Positions 15,238 through 23,620 of a DNA stretch of 41,710 nt are shown here, one piece after another. This DNA comes from RGIG5612 sp045600845. GTDB lineage: Bacteria > Bacillota > Clostridia > Lachnospirales > Lachnospiraceae. Every line of letters starts with the position of its first letter. The stretch's first letter is position 1. The notes below the pieces were generated by a model. That model was not told the DNA's origin, searched no databases, and was given only the letters and a program-made list of their open reading frames with translations. Location: positions 1 to 41,710 of the forward strand of contig JAZRYR010000034.1 of the NCBI GenBank assembly GCA_045600845.1, in the 5' to 3' direction. Made by a program: the position numbers and the translations under genes.

Positions 15238-16705
15238 TCTGAAAGAACTTTTAAAAGATATTGATCATGAAGTAATTGCCGGCTGTGAAGATATGGAAAT
15301 ATCGGATCTGGTCATTGACTCCAGAAAAACAAGGGAAGGCTGTGCCTTCTTATGTTTTATTGGTGCCTATTCGGATGGCCATGACTATATTCCGGATGTT
15401 GTAAAAAAGGGTGCCGGCGCAATCATTATCCAGAAGGATGTGGAAATCCCGGAAGGAATTACGGTGATTAAAGTAGAGGACACCCGAAGAACTTTAGCGT
15501 TGATGAGTGCGAAGTTTTTTGATTATCCGGCTAAGAAAATGACTACCATTGGAATTACGGGAACGAAGGGAAAGACCAGCGTTACCAGCTTCGTACAGAC
15601 CATTCTGACAAAAGCCGGACATAAGGTCGGAACCATCGGAACCATTGGCGCTGATGTGGGTGGAGAATTTATAAAAACAGAAATCACCACACCAGAATCC
15701 TACGATGTTCAGAAACTGTTTGCCAAAATGGTAGAGAATGGATGTGATGTCTGCGTCATGGAAGTATCCAGCCAGGCCTTAAAATTAAGCCGGGTAGCGG
15801 GTATCGAATTCGATTATGGGATATTTACGAATATGAGTCCCGACCACATCAGCGGACCGGAACATAAAGATTTTGCGGAATATGTTTATTGTAAGAGCCT
15901 TTTATTCCAGCAGTGCAAGAAAGGCCTGTTAAATTGTGACGATGGGCAGTATCCGTCTATGATTCAGAATGCTACCTGCGAGGTTTCTACCTTTTCTTTC
16001 CGATCCGAATCCGATTTAAAGGCAGAAAATATCCGCTATTTACGGGAGGATGGCTTTATTGGAATGTCCTTTGATACCAAGGGGAGGATTAATGATACCT
16101 TTAAGGTGAGCGCTCCTGGGGAGTTCTCCGTAAGTAATGCCCTGGCAGCAATTATTGTCTGCCACGCTTTGGGCGTTGATACGGAAATCATAAAAGATGC
16201 GTTAATGGATGTTCATGTAAAGGGAAGAATGGAAGTGGTAAAGGTTTCTTCAAAATTCACCGTTATAATTGATTATGCTCATAACGCCATGTCTATGGAA
16301 CAGATTCTGAAAGCCATGAGAGCATTTCATCCAAAACGAATTGTCTGTCTCTTCGGCTGCGGTGGCAACCGTACCAGATTAAGAAGATTTGAAATGGGAG
16401 AAACCAGTGGAACCTATGCGGATTTTTCGATTCTGACAGAAGATAATTCCCGCCTGGAAAAATGCGAAGACATTATTGCTGATATTGTTACAGGAATCCG
16501 CAAAACCGATGGGGAATACATTGTTATTCCAGACCGGAAAGAGGCAATCAAATACAGTATTTTGAATGCCCAGGAAGGCGATATTATTCTTCTTCTGGGA
16601 AAAGGTCATGAAGATTACCAGGACAAAAATGGTAAGAAGACTCCTTTTGACGAACGTGTAATTATTAAGGAGATTCTGGAAGAAACAGGTTTTCAGTATG
16701 AGTAA
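15230..16705 (+). CDS. murE: MurE-type UDP-MurNAc-tripeptide ligase, divergent
   Basis: A 491-residue three-domain Mur ligase beginning MNNLKELLKD at ATG 15230 with AAGGAAA upstream; the longer open frame lies inside ftsK and is rejected. Visible parts are the UDP-binding domain (DSRKTREGCAFLCFIG), ATP loop GITGTKGKTS (about 108-117), TTPESYDVQ, the carbamylated-Lys region (CKSLLF), DYAHN and GKGHEDYQ. MurE adds the third amino acid, usually meso-diaminopimelate or Lys, to UDP-MurNAc-L-Ala-D-Glu. Two motifs depart from the textbook enzyme. The DAP-recognition motif DNPR reads DNSR (405-408), and the usual DHLDxHGTMExY segment reads DHISGPEHKDFAEY. It may be this lineage's MurE or a second MurE-like ligase. 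It overlaps ftsK and priA by 8 bp each, so translation is probably coupled. Confidence 0.85.
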   Translation: MNNLKELLKDIDHEVIAGCEDMEISDLVIDSRKTREGCAFLCFIGAYSDGHDYIPDVVKKGAGAIIIQKDVEIPEGITVIKVEDTRRTLALMSAKFFDYPAKKMTTIGITGTKGKTSVTSFVQTILTKAGHKVGTIGTIGADVGGEFIKTEITTPESYDVQKLFAKMVENGCDVCVMEVSSQALKLSRVAGIEFDYGIFTNMSPDHISGPEHKDFAEYVYCKSLLFQQCKKGLLNCDDGQYPSMIQNATCEVSTFSFRSESDLKAENIRYLREDGFIGMSFDTKGRINDTFKVSAPGEFSVSNALAAIIVCHALGVDTEIIKDALMDVHVKGRMEVVKVSSKFTVIIDYAHNAMSMEQILKAMRAFHPKRIVCLFGCGGNRTRLRRFEMGETSGTYADFSILTEDNSRLEKCEDIIADIVTGIRKTDGEYIVIPDRKEAIKYSILNAQEGDIILLLGKGHEDYQDKNGKKTPFDERVIIKEILEETGFQYE

Positions 16706-18962
16706 ATTTGCTGACGTAATCGTTGACATCTCTCATGAAAAAGTTGACCGGCCTTTTGAATATCGGATTCCAGACAGCCTGATAGACGACATCTCCGTCG
16801 GCAGCCAGGTAAATATCCCTTTTGGAAAAGGCAACAAACTTATTACAGGCTTTGTCCTTGCTATCAAAGACAAAGCTGTTTTTGATGAAAACAAATTAAA
16901 AGCCATTGATAGTCTGGTGAAGAATTCTACTTCGGCAGACGGCGATATGATTAGCCTGGCATATTTCATTAAGACCAACTATGGCTCTACCATGAATCAG
17001 GCCCTAAAGACCGTTTTGCCGGTAAAGAAAAGTGCCAATCCGGTTCAGGAAAAATATATTTACCTGAAAGCAGAAGAGGCAATCGTAAAGGCCGCCCTTG
17101 AGAAGTACGGGAAAGATAAAAGAAGTGTAGCCAAATTAAGACTGTTACAGGAGATTGAAAACGAAAAAGTCCTTCCTTATGAGATTGTAAGAGACAAACT
17201 GAATATATCAGCGGCAACCTTGAATTCCTTGACAAAAGAAGGCCTGATTCAGGTGGATGTGAAGGAAAATTTAAGGGATGCCCTGGATATCAAAGAAAAG
17301 CAGGAATATACCATTCAGCTGAATCCAGAGCAGAAAGCGGTTTCGGAAGATATTTGGAACCGGTACTTAGAAGGTGATACCAGACCGTCCCTGATTCGGG
17401 GAATTACAGGATCCGGAAAAACCGAAGTATACATCGATATTATCGATAAAGTAGTAAAGGAAGGAAAGCAGGCCATTGTCCTGATTCCGGAAATTGCCCT
17501 GACTTATCAGACGGTTTTGCGTTTTTATAAGAAGTTTGGAAACCGGATTTCCGTTATCAATTCCAAATTGACTCCAGCCCAAAAACATGATCAGTTAGAG
17601 AAGGCAAAACAGGGGCAGGTGGATATTATTATCGGCCCACGTTCGGCACTTTTTTCGCCTTTTGCTCATCTTGGCGTGATCATTATCGATGAAGAGCATG
17701 AGGCCACCTACAAAAATGAAAATGTCCCAAGATATATTTCCAGGGAAGTCGCCATCGAAAGAGCCAGAATGTGTGGTGGATTTGTTGTGTTAGGTTCTGC
17801 CACTCCTTCCGTAGAAAGCTATTACAAGGCAAAACAGGGGGAATATGCCCTCTATAATTTGGAACATAGAGCAACCGGCGCGACTCTTCCGGAAGTGGAA
17901 ATTGTGGATCTGAGGGAGGAACTGACGCGAGGAAACCGCTCCATGATCAGCCGGAAACTGGATGAATTGATCCGGGACCGCCTGGCCAAACAGGAACAGA
18001 TTATTCTGTTCATTAACCGACGGGGCTATTCCAGCTTTGTATCCTGCAGAAAATGCGGAGAAGCGATGAAATGTCCGCATTGTGATGTTTCTTTAAAATT
18101 TCACAAAAACGGTAAATTAATGTGTCATTATTGTGGCTATGAGACCTCAATGGTAAAAAGCTGTCCAAACTGTGGCTCGCAATATATCGGAACTTTTGGT
18201 TCCGGCACACAGAAAGTGGAAGAAGAAATCAACCGGTTGTATCCGGAAGCAAAGACCTTGCGGATGGATTACGATACGACTCGGGAAAAGCAGGGGCATG
18301 AAAAAATACTTTCTGCTTTTGCCAATCATGAAGCAGATATTCTGATTGGAACTCAGATGATTGTAAAAGGCCATGATTTTGCCAATGTTACCTTAGTGGG
18401 GATTCTGGCAGCAGATCTGTCCTTGTATTCCGGAGATTATTCTTCTGCAGAGAAGACCTTCCAGTTACTGACCCAGGCTGCCGGGCGGGCAGGCAGAGGC
18501 CGTAAAAAAGGCGATGTGGTCATCCAGACCTATTCTCCGGATAATTATGCGGTGAAATTAGGCGCGGAACAGGACTATAAAGGCTTTTATGACTATGAGA
18601 TGTCCTATCGGCGGCTTTTGGGTTATCCGCCGGCAATGAACCTTTTAGGCATCTTATTTGCATGTGAAAATGAGAATTACCTGACGAGAAAGTGTCATGC
18701 AATCAATCAGGTGATAGAAGACAAAATAAAAGAAAAAGAAGGGGCCGGGATGAAGCCGATGTCTATTTTGAAAATCGGTCCAAGCCAGGCACCGATTGCG
18801 AAAATCAGTGATAAGTACCGCAAGATGATATATCTGAAAGCGGCCCGATATAAAGATTTAATCGATATTAAAGATACTATCGAACAATATATGGATGAGA
18901 ATCCGGAGAAACAATTAAGCATTACGTTTGACTTTTCCATGATGGGAAGTAAGGAGGATTAA
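16698..18962 (+). CDS. priA: Primosomal protein N' (replication restart helicase PriA)
   Basis: A 754-residue superfamily-2 helicase that recognises stalled forks and reloads the replicative helicase. It shows the N-terminal 3'-DNA-binding domain (FADVIVDISHEKVDRPFEYRIP), Walker A GITGSGKTE (about 235-243), DEEH box in IIIDEEHEATYKNE (about 332) and GSATPSVES. The paired zinc cluster uses cysteines in CRKCGEAMKCPHCD and CHYCGYE...CPNCGS (about 451-493), and helicase motifs V-VI appear in IGTQMIVKGHDF and QAAGRAGRG. ATG 16698 lies inside the murE 3' end (8-bp overlap). Length and motif order are normal. def follows after one base. Confidence 0.97.
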   Translation: MSKFADVIVDISHEKVDRPFEYRIPDSLIDDISVGSQVNIPFGKGNKLITGFVLAIKDKAVFDENKLKAIDSLVKNSTSADGDMISLAYFIKTNYGSTMNQALKTVLPVKKSANPVQEKYIYLKAEEAIVKAALEKYGKDKRSVAKLRLLQEIENEKVLPYEIVRDKLNISAATLNSLTKEGLIQVDVKENLRDALDIKEKQEYTIQLNPEQKAVSEDIWNRYLEGDTRPSLIRGITGSGKTEVYIDIIDKVVKEGKQAIVLIPEIALTYQTVLRFYKKFGNRISVINSKLTPAQKHDQLEKAKQGQVDIIIGPRSALFSPFAHLGVIIIDEEHEATYKNENVPRYISREVAIERARMCGGFVVLGSATPSVESYYKAKQGEYALYNLEHRATGATLPEVEIVDLREELTRGNRSMISRKLDELIRDRLAKQEQIILFINRRGYSSFVSCRKCGEAMKCPHCDVSLKFHKNGKLMCHYCGYETSMVKSCPNCGSQYIGTFGSGTQKVEEEINRLYPEAKTLRMDYDTTREKQGHEKILSAFANHEADILIGTQMIVKGHDFANVTLVGILAADLSLYSGDYSSAEKTFQLLTQAAGRAGRGRKKGDVVIQTYSPDNYAVKLGAEQDYKGFYDYEMSYRRLLGYPPAMNLLGILFACENENYLTRKCHAINQVIEDKIKEKEGAGMKPMSILKIGPSQAPIAKISDKYRKMIYLKAARYKDLIDIKDTIEQYMDENPEKQLSITFDFSMMGSKED

Positions 18963-18963
18963 A

Positions 18964-19545
18964 ATGGCAGAAAGAAATTTGAGATATGAAGAGGACCCGA
19001 TATTAAGAAAAAAATCAAAGGAAGTAAAGGAAATTACGCCGAGAACTGCAGAATTGATCGATGACCTGATTGAGAATGTACATGCCTATAATGGCGTAGG
19101 ACTGGCAGCCGTTCAGGTAGGTATTTTAAAGAGAATCTGCGTGGTGACCGTAGAGGCTCCGGAGCCGGATTATGATGAAGAAGGAAATGAACTGGAAGTG
19201 AATCCTCTCATCCATAATAATGGCGAAGATTTGATCATTATTAATCCTACCATTATTCCTCAGGAAGAAGAGACCCAGACGGATAATGAAGGATGTCTTT
19301 CCGTACCAGGAAAATTCGGTATGGTTACCAGACCAATGCATATCACCTTACAGGCTTTTGACCGGAATTTAGAGCCTTATGAACTGGAAGCCGAGGGACT
19401 TCTGGCAAGAGCAATCTGTCACGAATGTGACCACATGGAAGGCATTCTATACATCGACAAAGTGGAGGGCGAAATTTTTGAGGTCCCGACGGATGGGGAA
19501 GAAGACGAAGAGTATGACGAAGAATTAGAAACAGCAGAGGAATAA
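18964..19545 (+). CDS. def: Peptide deformylase with acidic C-terminal tail
   Basis: A 193-residue metalloenzyme that removes the formyl group from nascent N-termini. All three catalytic motifs are present: GVGLAAVQ (44-51), EGCLS (about 109-113, metal-binding Cys) and HECDH (about 153-157, two metal-binding His and the catalytic Glu). An AAGGAGG at about 18952-18958 lies at the 3' end of priA. After the fold, the last ~25 residues are mostly Glu/Asp/Tyr. The protein also has a stretch between motifs 1 and 2 rich in acidic residues (PEPDYDEEGNELEV). fmt follows immediately, pairing the addition and removal of the formyl group in one operon. Confidence 0.97.
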   Translation: MAERNLRYEEDPILRKKSKEVKEITPRTAELIDDLIENVHAYNGVGLAAVQVGILKRICVVTVEAPEPDYDEEGNELEVNPLIHNNGEDLIIINPTIIPQEEETQTDNEGCLSVPGKFGMVTRPMHITLQAFDRNLEPYELEAEGLLARAICHECDHMEGILYIDKVEGEIFEVPTDGEEDEEYDEELETAEE

Positions 19546-19548
19546 TGG

Positions 19549-20553
19549 ATGAACATAGTTTTTATTGGTACCTCCGATATTGCGGTTCCGTCTCTAAAAG
19601 CATTAATTGAATCGGAACATAAGATTCTGGCAGTAGTAACCCAGCCAGACCGAGGCAGCGGCCGCGGACGGTCCGTGAAGTTTTCTCCGGTAAAGGAAAC
19701 GGCAGTAAATGCAGGCATTATGGTACTTCAGCCGGATATGATCGGCGCAGAAGAGGTTCTGGATGAACTGGAGCAGTTAAATCCGGATATTTTTGTTGTA
19801 GTTTCCTATGCACAGAAACTGCCAAAGCGGTTGCTGGAAATGGGAAAATACGGCTGCATTAATATACATCCGTCCCTTTTACCAAAATACCGGGGAGCGG
19901 GTCCGTTAATCGGGCCGATTCTGAACGGGGATGAAGTAACCGGCGTAACCATTATGGAGATGGCGGAGCAATTAGACGCCGGAGATATTCTGGCTCAGGA
20001 AGAATTTCCTTTAGACCCGAAAGAAACGGTAAGTACTTTAGAAGAAAAGGCGGCAACAAAAGGTGCGGAAATGCTTTTGAAAGTTATGGCAGGACTAGAA
20101 GCCGGAACGATTGTTCCTCAGCCACAGAAGGAAGCGGAGCATACTTATATGAAGCAGATTTCCAAAGAAGCAGGTTGGATTGATTTTACGAAGCCGGCGG
20201 TAGAAATCGAACGGATGACCAGAGCCTTAAATCCATGGCCTACGGCATACACTTCTTTTGAAGGAAAAACCTTTAAACTTTGGGATGTGGATGTGATACC
20301 GGATTCTTCCGAGCATAAAGATACCGGCGTGAAATGTCCTCATGCGAAAGAATGTCATGGGGAAGACGGCTCCTTACGGAGAGAAGAAAAACCGGGAACC
20401 GTCATCTTTTCCGGAAAGAATCTGCTCATTGTAAAATGCGGAGATGGCTGCCTTAAGCTAAACGAAGTTCAGATGGAAGGCAAAAAAAGAATGGCCATAG
20501 CAGATTTCTTAAGAGGTAAGAAAATCGAAGTGGGCACCGTATTGGGAGAGTAA
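19549..20553 (+). CDS. fmt: Methionyl-tRNA formyltransferase
   Basis: A 334-residue enzyme that formylates initiator Met-tRNA with 10-formyl-tetrahydrofolate. It has the N-terminal IVFIGTSDIAVPSLKAL, folate-site NIHPSLLPKYRGAGPL and EQLDAGDILAQEEFPL, and a C-terminal tRNA-binding OB domain with LNPWPTAYT and PGTVI. Two details are unusual. The common GAAPIxW after the catalytic HPSLLP block reads GAGPLIG, and the C-terminal domain contains an about 25-residue insertion (near residues 250-280) with a CPHAKEC cysteine pair. It starts at ATG 19549, three bases after the def stop; an out-of-frame ATG at 19545 is not used. Confidence 0.95.
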   Translation: MNIVFIGTSDIAVPSLKALIESEHKILAVVTQPDRGSGRGRSVKFSPVKETAVNAGIMVLQPDMIGAEEVLDELEQLNPDIFVVVSYAQKLPKRLLEMGKYGCINIHPSLLPKYRGAGPLIGPILNGDEVTGVTIMEMAEQLDAGDILAQEEFPLDPKETVSTLEEKAATKGAEMLLKVMAGLEAGTIVPQPQKEAEHTYMKQISKEAGWIDFTKPAVEIERMTRALNPWPTAYTSFEGKTFKLWDVDVIPDSSEHKDTGVKCPHAKECHGEDGSLRREEKPGTVIFSGKNLLIVKCGDGCLKLNEVQMEGKKRMAIADFLRGKKIEVGTVLGE

Positions 20554-20559
20554 AGAACG

Positions 20560-21849
20560 TTGGCAAAGGACACCGAAAAAAACTTAAGAGAGATCGTATG
20601 TACGATGTTGGTGGAAACCTTAGAGAAGGGGGGCTTCAGTCACCTTGTTGTGAAGGATACCTTTTCTGCCCTGAACTTGAATGGCTCGGAACGGGCTTTT
20701 GTTACCCGCCTTTTTACCGGTGTTTTAGAGCGTCTGATTTTAATCGACTATATTATAAATGCTTACTCAAAGACCAATACCCAGAAAATGAAACCGGTCA
20801 TCAAAAATCTCTTGAGACTAAGCGTTTACCAATTGTTTTATATGGATTCCGTGCCGGATCATGCAGCAATTAACGAAGCCGTCCAGTTGGCAAAAAAGAA
20901 AGGCTTTGGGGGCCTTACTGGCTTTGTAAACGGTGTATTAAGAAACATCCGAAGAGGAGGCATTCCGGAAAATCTTCCGGAGAATGTGAAGAGCTGTGTT
21001 CCGAAATGGCTCTACGAAAAAATGGTTCAGCAGGAAGGAAAAGAGGTTGCGGAAGGTTTCTTTAATGCTTGTCTGGAGCCGGAAAATAACGTATCTGCCC
21101 GGCTGAATCTGAGAAAAGCAGAAAAAGAAGAAATCTTGAATTCTTTGAAAAAGGACGGTTGTAATGCGGAAGAAGATGTGGAAATCAACGAAGCCGTATA
21201 TCTTCATGGATTTGAAAAGTTAACGGAGCTGAAAGCTTATAAAAACGGCTGGATATTTATCCAGGATATCAGCTCCATGAATATTGGCATAGAAGCAGAA
21301 AATGTTTTTGCCGGAAAGAAACCGAAATTGATTCTTGATGTGTGTGCGGCCCCTGGTGGAAAAAGTACCCATCTTGCGGAAAAATTTCCGGAAGCCAGAA
21401 TTCTTTCCAGAGACCTTACTGATGCAAAAACAAAATGGATAGAAGAAAATATCCAACGTCTGGGCCTGGATAATGTGGAATGCCAAGTATGGGATGCACG
21501 GAAACTGGACGAGACTCTGATAAAAAAAGCGGATTTGGTAATTGCCGATCTTCCGTGCTCCGGACTGGGTGTTATTGGAAATAAGCCGGACATTAAATGG
21601 CGGGTAAAAGAAAAAGACCTGAAAGAACTGGAACAGCTACAAAAGAGCATCCTTTCCATAGTACAAAGCTATGTGAAAACAGAAGGGATTTTGATTTACA
21701 GTACCTGCACGGTGAATCAGGGAGAAAATTCGGAAAATGTCCGATGGTTTACAGAGAATTATCCGTTTGAACTGGTAAAGGAAAAGCATTTTTTACCAGG
21801 AAGAGAGAAGAGTGACGGTTTTTATATCGCAATACTGAAGAGAAAATAG
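20560..21849 (+). CDS. rsmB: 16S rRNA (cytosine-967 C5) methyltransferase
   Basis: A 429-residue protein, the same length as the E. coli enzyme. It has an N-terminal NusB-like helical domain (residues 1 to about 140, with PDHAAINEAVQLAKKKG and FVNGVLRNI) and a Rossmann methyltransferase domain. SAM-binding DVCAAPGGKSTHLAE, the first catalytic cysteine in DLPCSGLG and the nucleophilic cysteine in YSTCTVNQGENSENV are all present. It modifies 16S rRNA position 967 near the P site. The start is TTG 20560, with a GGGAGAG a few bases upstream at the end of fmt. rlmN begins one base after the stop. Confidence 0.96.
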   Translation: MAKDTEKNLREIVCTMLVETLEKGGFSHLVVKDTFSALNLNGSERAFVTRLFTGVLERLILIDYIINAYSKTNTQKMKPVIKNLLRLSVYQLFYMDSVPDHAAINEAVQLAKKKGFGGLTGFVNGVLRNIRRGGIPENLPENVKSCVPKWLYEKMVQQEGKEVAEGFFNACLEPENNVSARLNLRKAEKEEILNSLKKDGCNAEEDVEINEAVYLHGFEKLTELKAYKNGWIFIQDISSMNIGIEAENVFAGKKPKLILDVCAAPGGKSTHLAEKFPEARILSRDLTDAKTKWIEENIQRLGLDNVECQVWDARKLDETLIKKADLVIADLPCSGLGVIGNKPDIKWRVKEKDLKELEQLQKSILSIVQSYVKTEGILIYSTCTVNQGENSENVRWFTENYPFELVKEKHFLPGREKSDGFYIAILKRK

Positions 21850-21850
21850 A

Positions 21851-22882
21851 ATGGAAAAAATGATTGATATTAAGTCCTTGCAATATGAAGAGCTGAAAGC
21901 ATTTCTGACCGAATTGGGACAGCCGAAATTCCGCGCAGACCAGATTTTTTCCTGGCTTCATGAAAAATGTGTAAACAGTTTTGAGGAAATGACCAATCTG
22001 CCCGGCTCACTAAAGGCTGAATTGAAGGAAAAATGCGAAATCCGCAATATAACAAAAAAACAGGTTCTGACCTCAGAAATCGACGGCACGAAAAAATATC
22101 TGTTCGAGCTTTATGACGGAAATCTGATTGAGAGCGTAATGATGCGGTATAAACATGGAAACAGCGTTTGTGTTTCTTCCCAGGTGGGCTGTGCCATGGG
22201 GTGTTCTTTCTGTGCGTCAACTATTGACGGATGCGTCCGGAATCTGACCGCTTCGGAAATTCTGGATCAGGTTTATGAAATCCAGAAAGATATTGGGGAA
22301 AGAGTATCTAATATCGTTATTATGGGAATGGGAGAACCCCTTGTAAATTATGACAATGTGATAGATTTTGTGCGTCTTGTGAGTGATGAAAATGCCTTGC
22401 ATATAAGTCAGAGAAATATTACAATATCCACATGCGGGATTGTGCCCGCTATAATAAGGTTATGTAAAGAACAGCTAAAGGTGACTTTGGCGCTTTCGCT
22501 TCATGCACCAAATGATGAAATCCGAAAGAGAATTATGCCAATAGCTAATAAATATTCAATTAAGGAGATTCTGGATGCCTGTGAAATTTATTTTAAGGAA
22601 ACCGGCAGAAGGGTCACTTTTGAATATTGTTTGATTGACGGTATTAATGACAAACCAGAACATGCAAAGAAACTGGCAGAGCTCCTGAAAGGGAAAGGCG
22701 CCCATGTAAACTTGATTCCGGTAAATCCGACGCCGGAAAACAACTATGGAGCCGCGAAGGAAAAAGATATTAAGAAATTTCAGGCGATACTAGAGACGGA
22801 ACATGTAACAGCAACAAGAAGACGTGAAATGGGTCGCGACATCAGCGGCGCATGCGGGCAGCTTGTAAGGAGGAAATCTTGA
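21851..22882 (+). CDS. rlmN: Dual-specificity 23S rRNA/tRNA adenine-C2 methyltransferase (radical SAM)
   Basis: A 343-residue radical-SAM enzyme with the cluster motif CAMGCSFC (Cys114, Cys118, Cys121), the SAM motif MGMGEPLVNYDNV, HAPNDEIRKRIMPIA and the C-terminal Cys in GACGQL that carries the transient methyl. It methylates A2503 of 23S rRNA and position 37 of some tRNAs; the family relative Cfr confers resistance. Features fit RlmN and not Cfr in length and C-terminus, though I cannot exclude Cfr-like activity from sequence alone. Its stop TGA (22880-22882) overlaps the TTG start of the phosphatase gene, so the two are translationally coupled. Confidence 0.96.
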   Translation: MEKMIDIKSLQYEELKAFLTELGQPKFRADQIFSWLHEKCVNSFEEMTNLPGSLKAELKEKCEIRNITKKQVLTSEIDGTKKYLFELYDGNLIESVMMRYKHGNSVCVSSQVGCAMGCSFCASTIDGCVRNLTASEILDQVYEIQKDIGERVSNIVIMGMGEPLVNYDNVIDFVRLVSDENALHISQRNITISTCGIVPAIIRLCKEQLKVTLALSLHAPNDEIRKRIMPIANKYSIKEILDACEIYFKETGRRVTFEYCLIDGINDKPEHAKKLAELLKGKGAHVNLIPVNPTPENNYGAAKEKDIKKFQAILETEHVTATRRREMGRDISGACGQLVRRKS

Positions 22883-23598
22883 GGTCGTACGGTAATACAG
22901 ATATTGGAAAAGCCAGAAAATTCAATCAGGATTATTCTTTGGAATGTGATGAACCTATTGGAAACCTGGATAACTTATATGTGGTATGTGATGGATTGGG
23001 CGGCCATAATGCTGGAGAATTTGCTTCGGAGAATACGGCCGAGATCTTTTTTGACCTGGTAGAAGAATCCGTTTCCAGAATGCCTCTTTCGATTTTCCGG
23101 GAGGCAGTCAATAAAGTGAATGAATTGATTTACCGAAAAGGACTGGAACCGGGATATGAAGGGATGGCTACGACTTTAGTTGCAGCTACGGTACGGGATG
23201 ATACGGCTTATATCCTTAATGTAGGAGACTCCAGAGCTTACATTATTAACGATGAGATTACCCAGATTACGTGGGATCATTCCTATGTAGGCGAACTGAT
23301 CCGGGAAGGTAAGATTTCGAAGGATGAGGCCCGGTTTCATAAAAATAATAACGTCATCTCCCGAGCTATCGGAGCAGAAGCTACGGTAGATCCGGATTAT
23401 TTTCAGGTGCGGATGGAATATGGGGAGACGATTTTGTTGTGTTCGGATGGACTGTATAATATGGTCAGTGAACATACCATAAAACAGGTGGTTAATTCCA
23501 ATAACAGCCTTCGGGCAAAAGTGGAAAAGCTGATCCAACTGGCAAATGATGCTGGTGGAAAAGATAACATTGCAGCAGTTTTGATAACAAGAGAGTAA
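22879..23598 (+). CDS. stp: PP2C-type serine/threonine protein phosphatase (Stp/PrpC)
   Basis: A 239-residue PPM phosphatase. The open frame reaches back to ATG 22852 inside rlmN, but TTG 22879 has an AAGGAGG (22867-22873) and gives the usual start RSYGNTDIGKARKFNQD, so I choose it. Metal-binding motifs are intact: the first Asp in RKFNQDYS, CDGLGGHNAGEFAS, GDSRAYI, and the late GGKDNIAAVLI. The enzyme reverses phosphorylation by the kinase encoded just downstream, a conserved pair in Firmicutes that controls cell-wall synthesis, division and translation. It is cytoplasmic, with no signal or membrane segment. Confidence 0.95.
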   Translation: MRSYGNTDIGKARKFNQDYSLECDEPIGNLDNLYVVCDGLGGHNAGEFASENTAEIFFDLVEESVSRMPLSIFREAVNKVNELIYRKGLEPGYEGMATTLVAATVRDDTAYILNVGDSRAYIINDEITQITWDHSYVGELIREGKISKDEARFHKNNNVISRAIGAEATVDPDYFQVRMEYGETILLCSDGLYNMVSEHTIKQVVNSNNSLRAKVEKLIQLANDAGGKDNIAAVLITRE

Positions 23599-23620
23599 CC
23601 TATTTGAAAGGTGGAAATAT

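Noticed and set aside
22852..22878. ATG start of the PP2C phosphatase inside rlmN
   Set aside because: TTG 22879 has an AAGGAGG at good distance and gives the family-typical N-terminus.
21851..22882. Cfr-type resistance methyltransferase
   Set aside because: Length, C-terminal GACGQL and location in the conserved rsmB-rlmN-stp-prkC order all fit the housekeeping RlmN.
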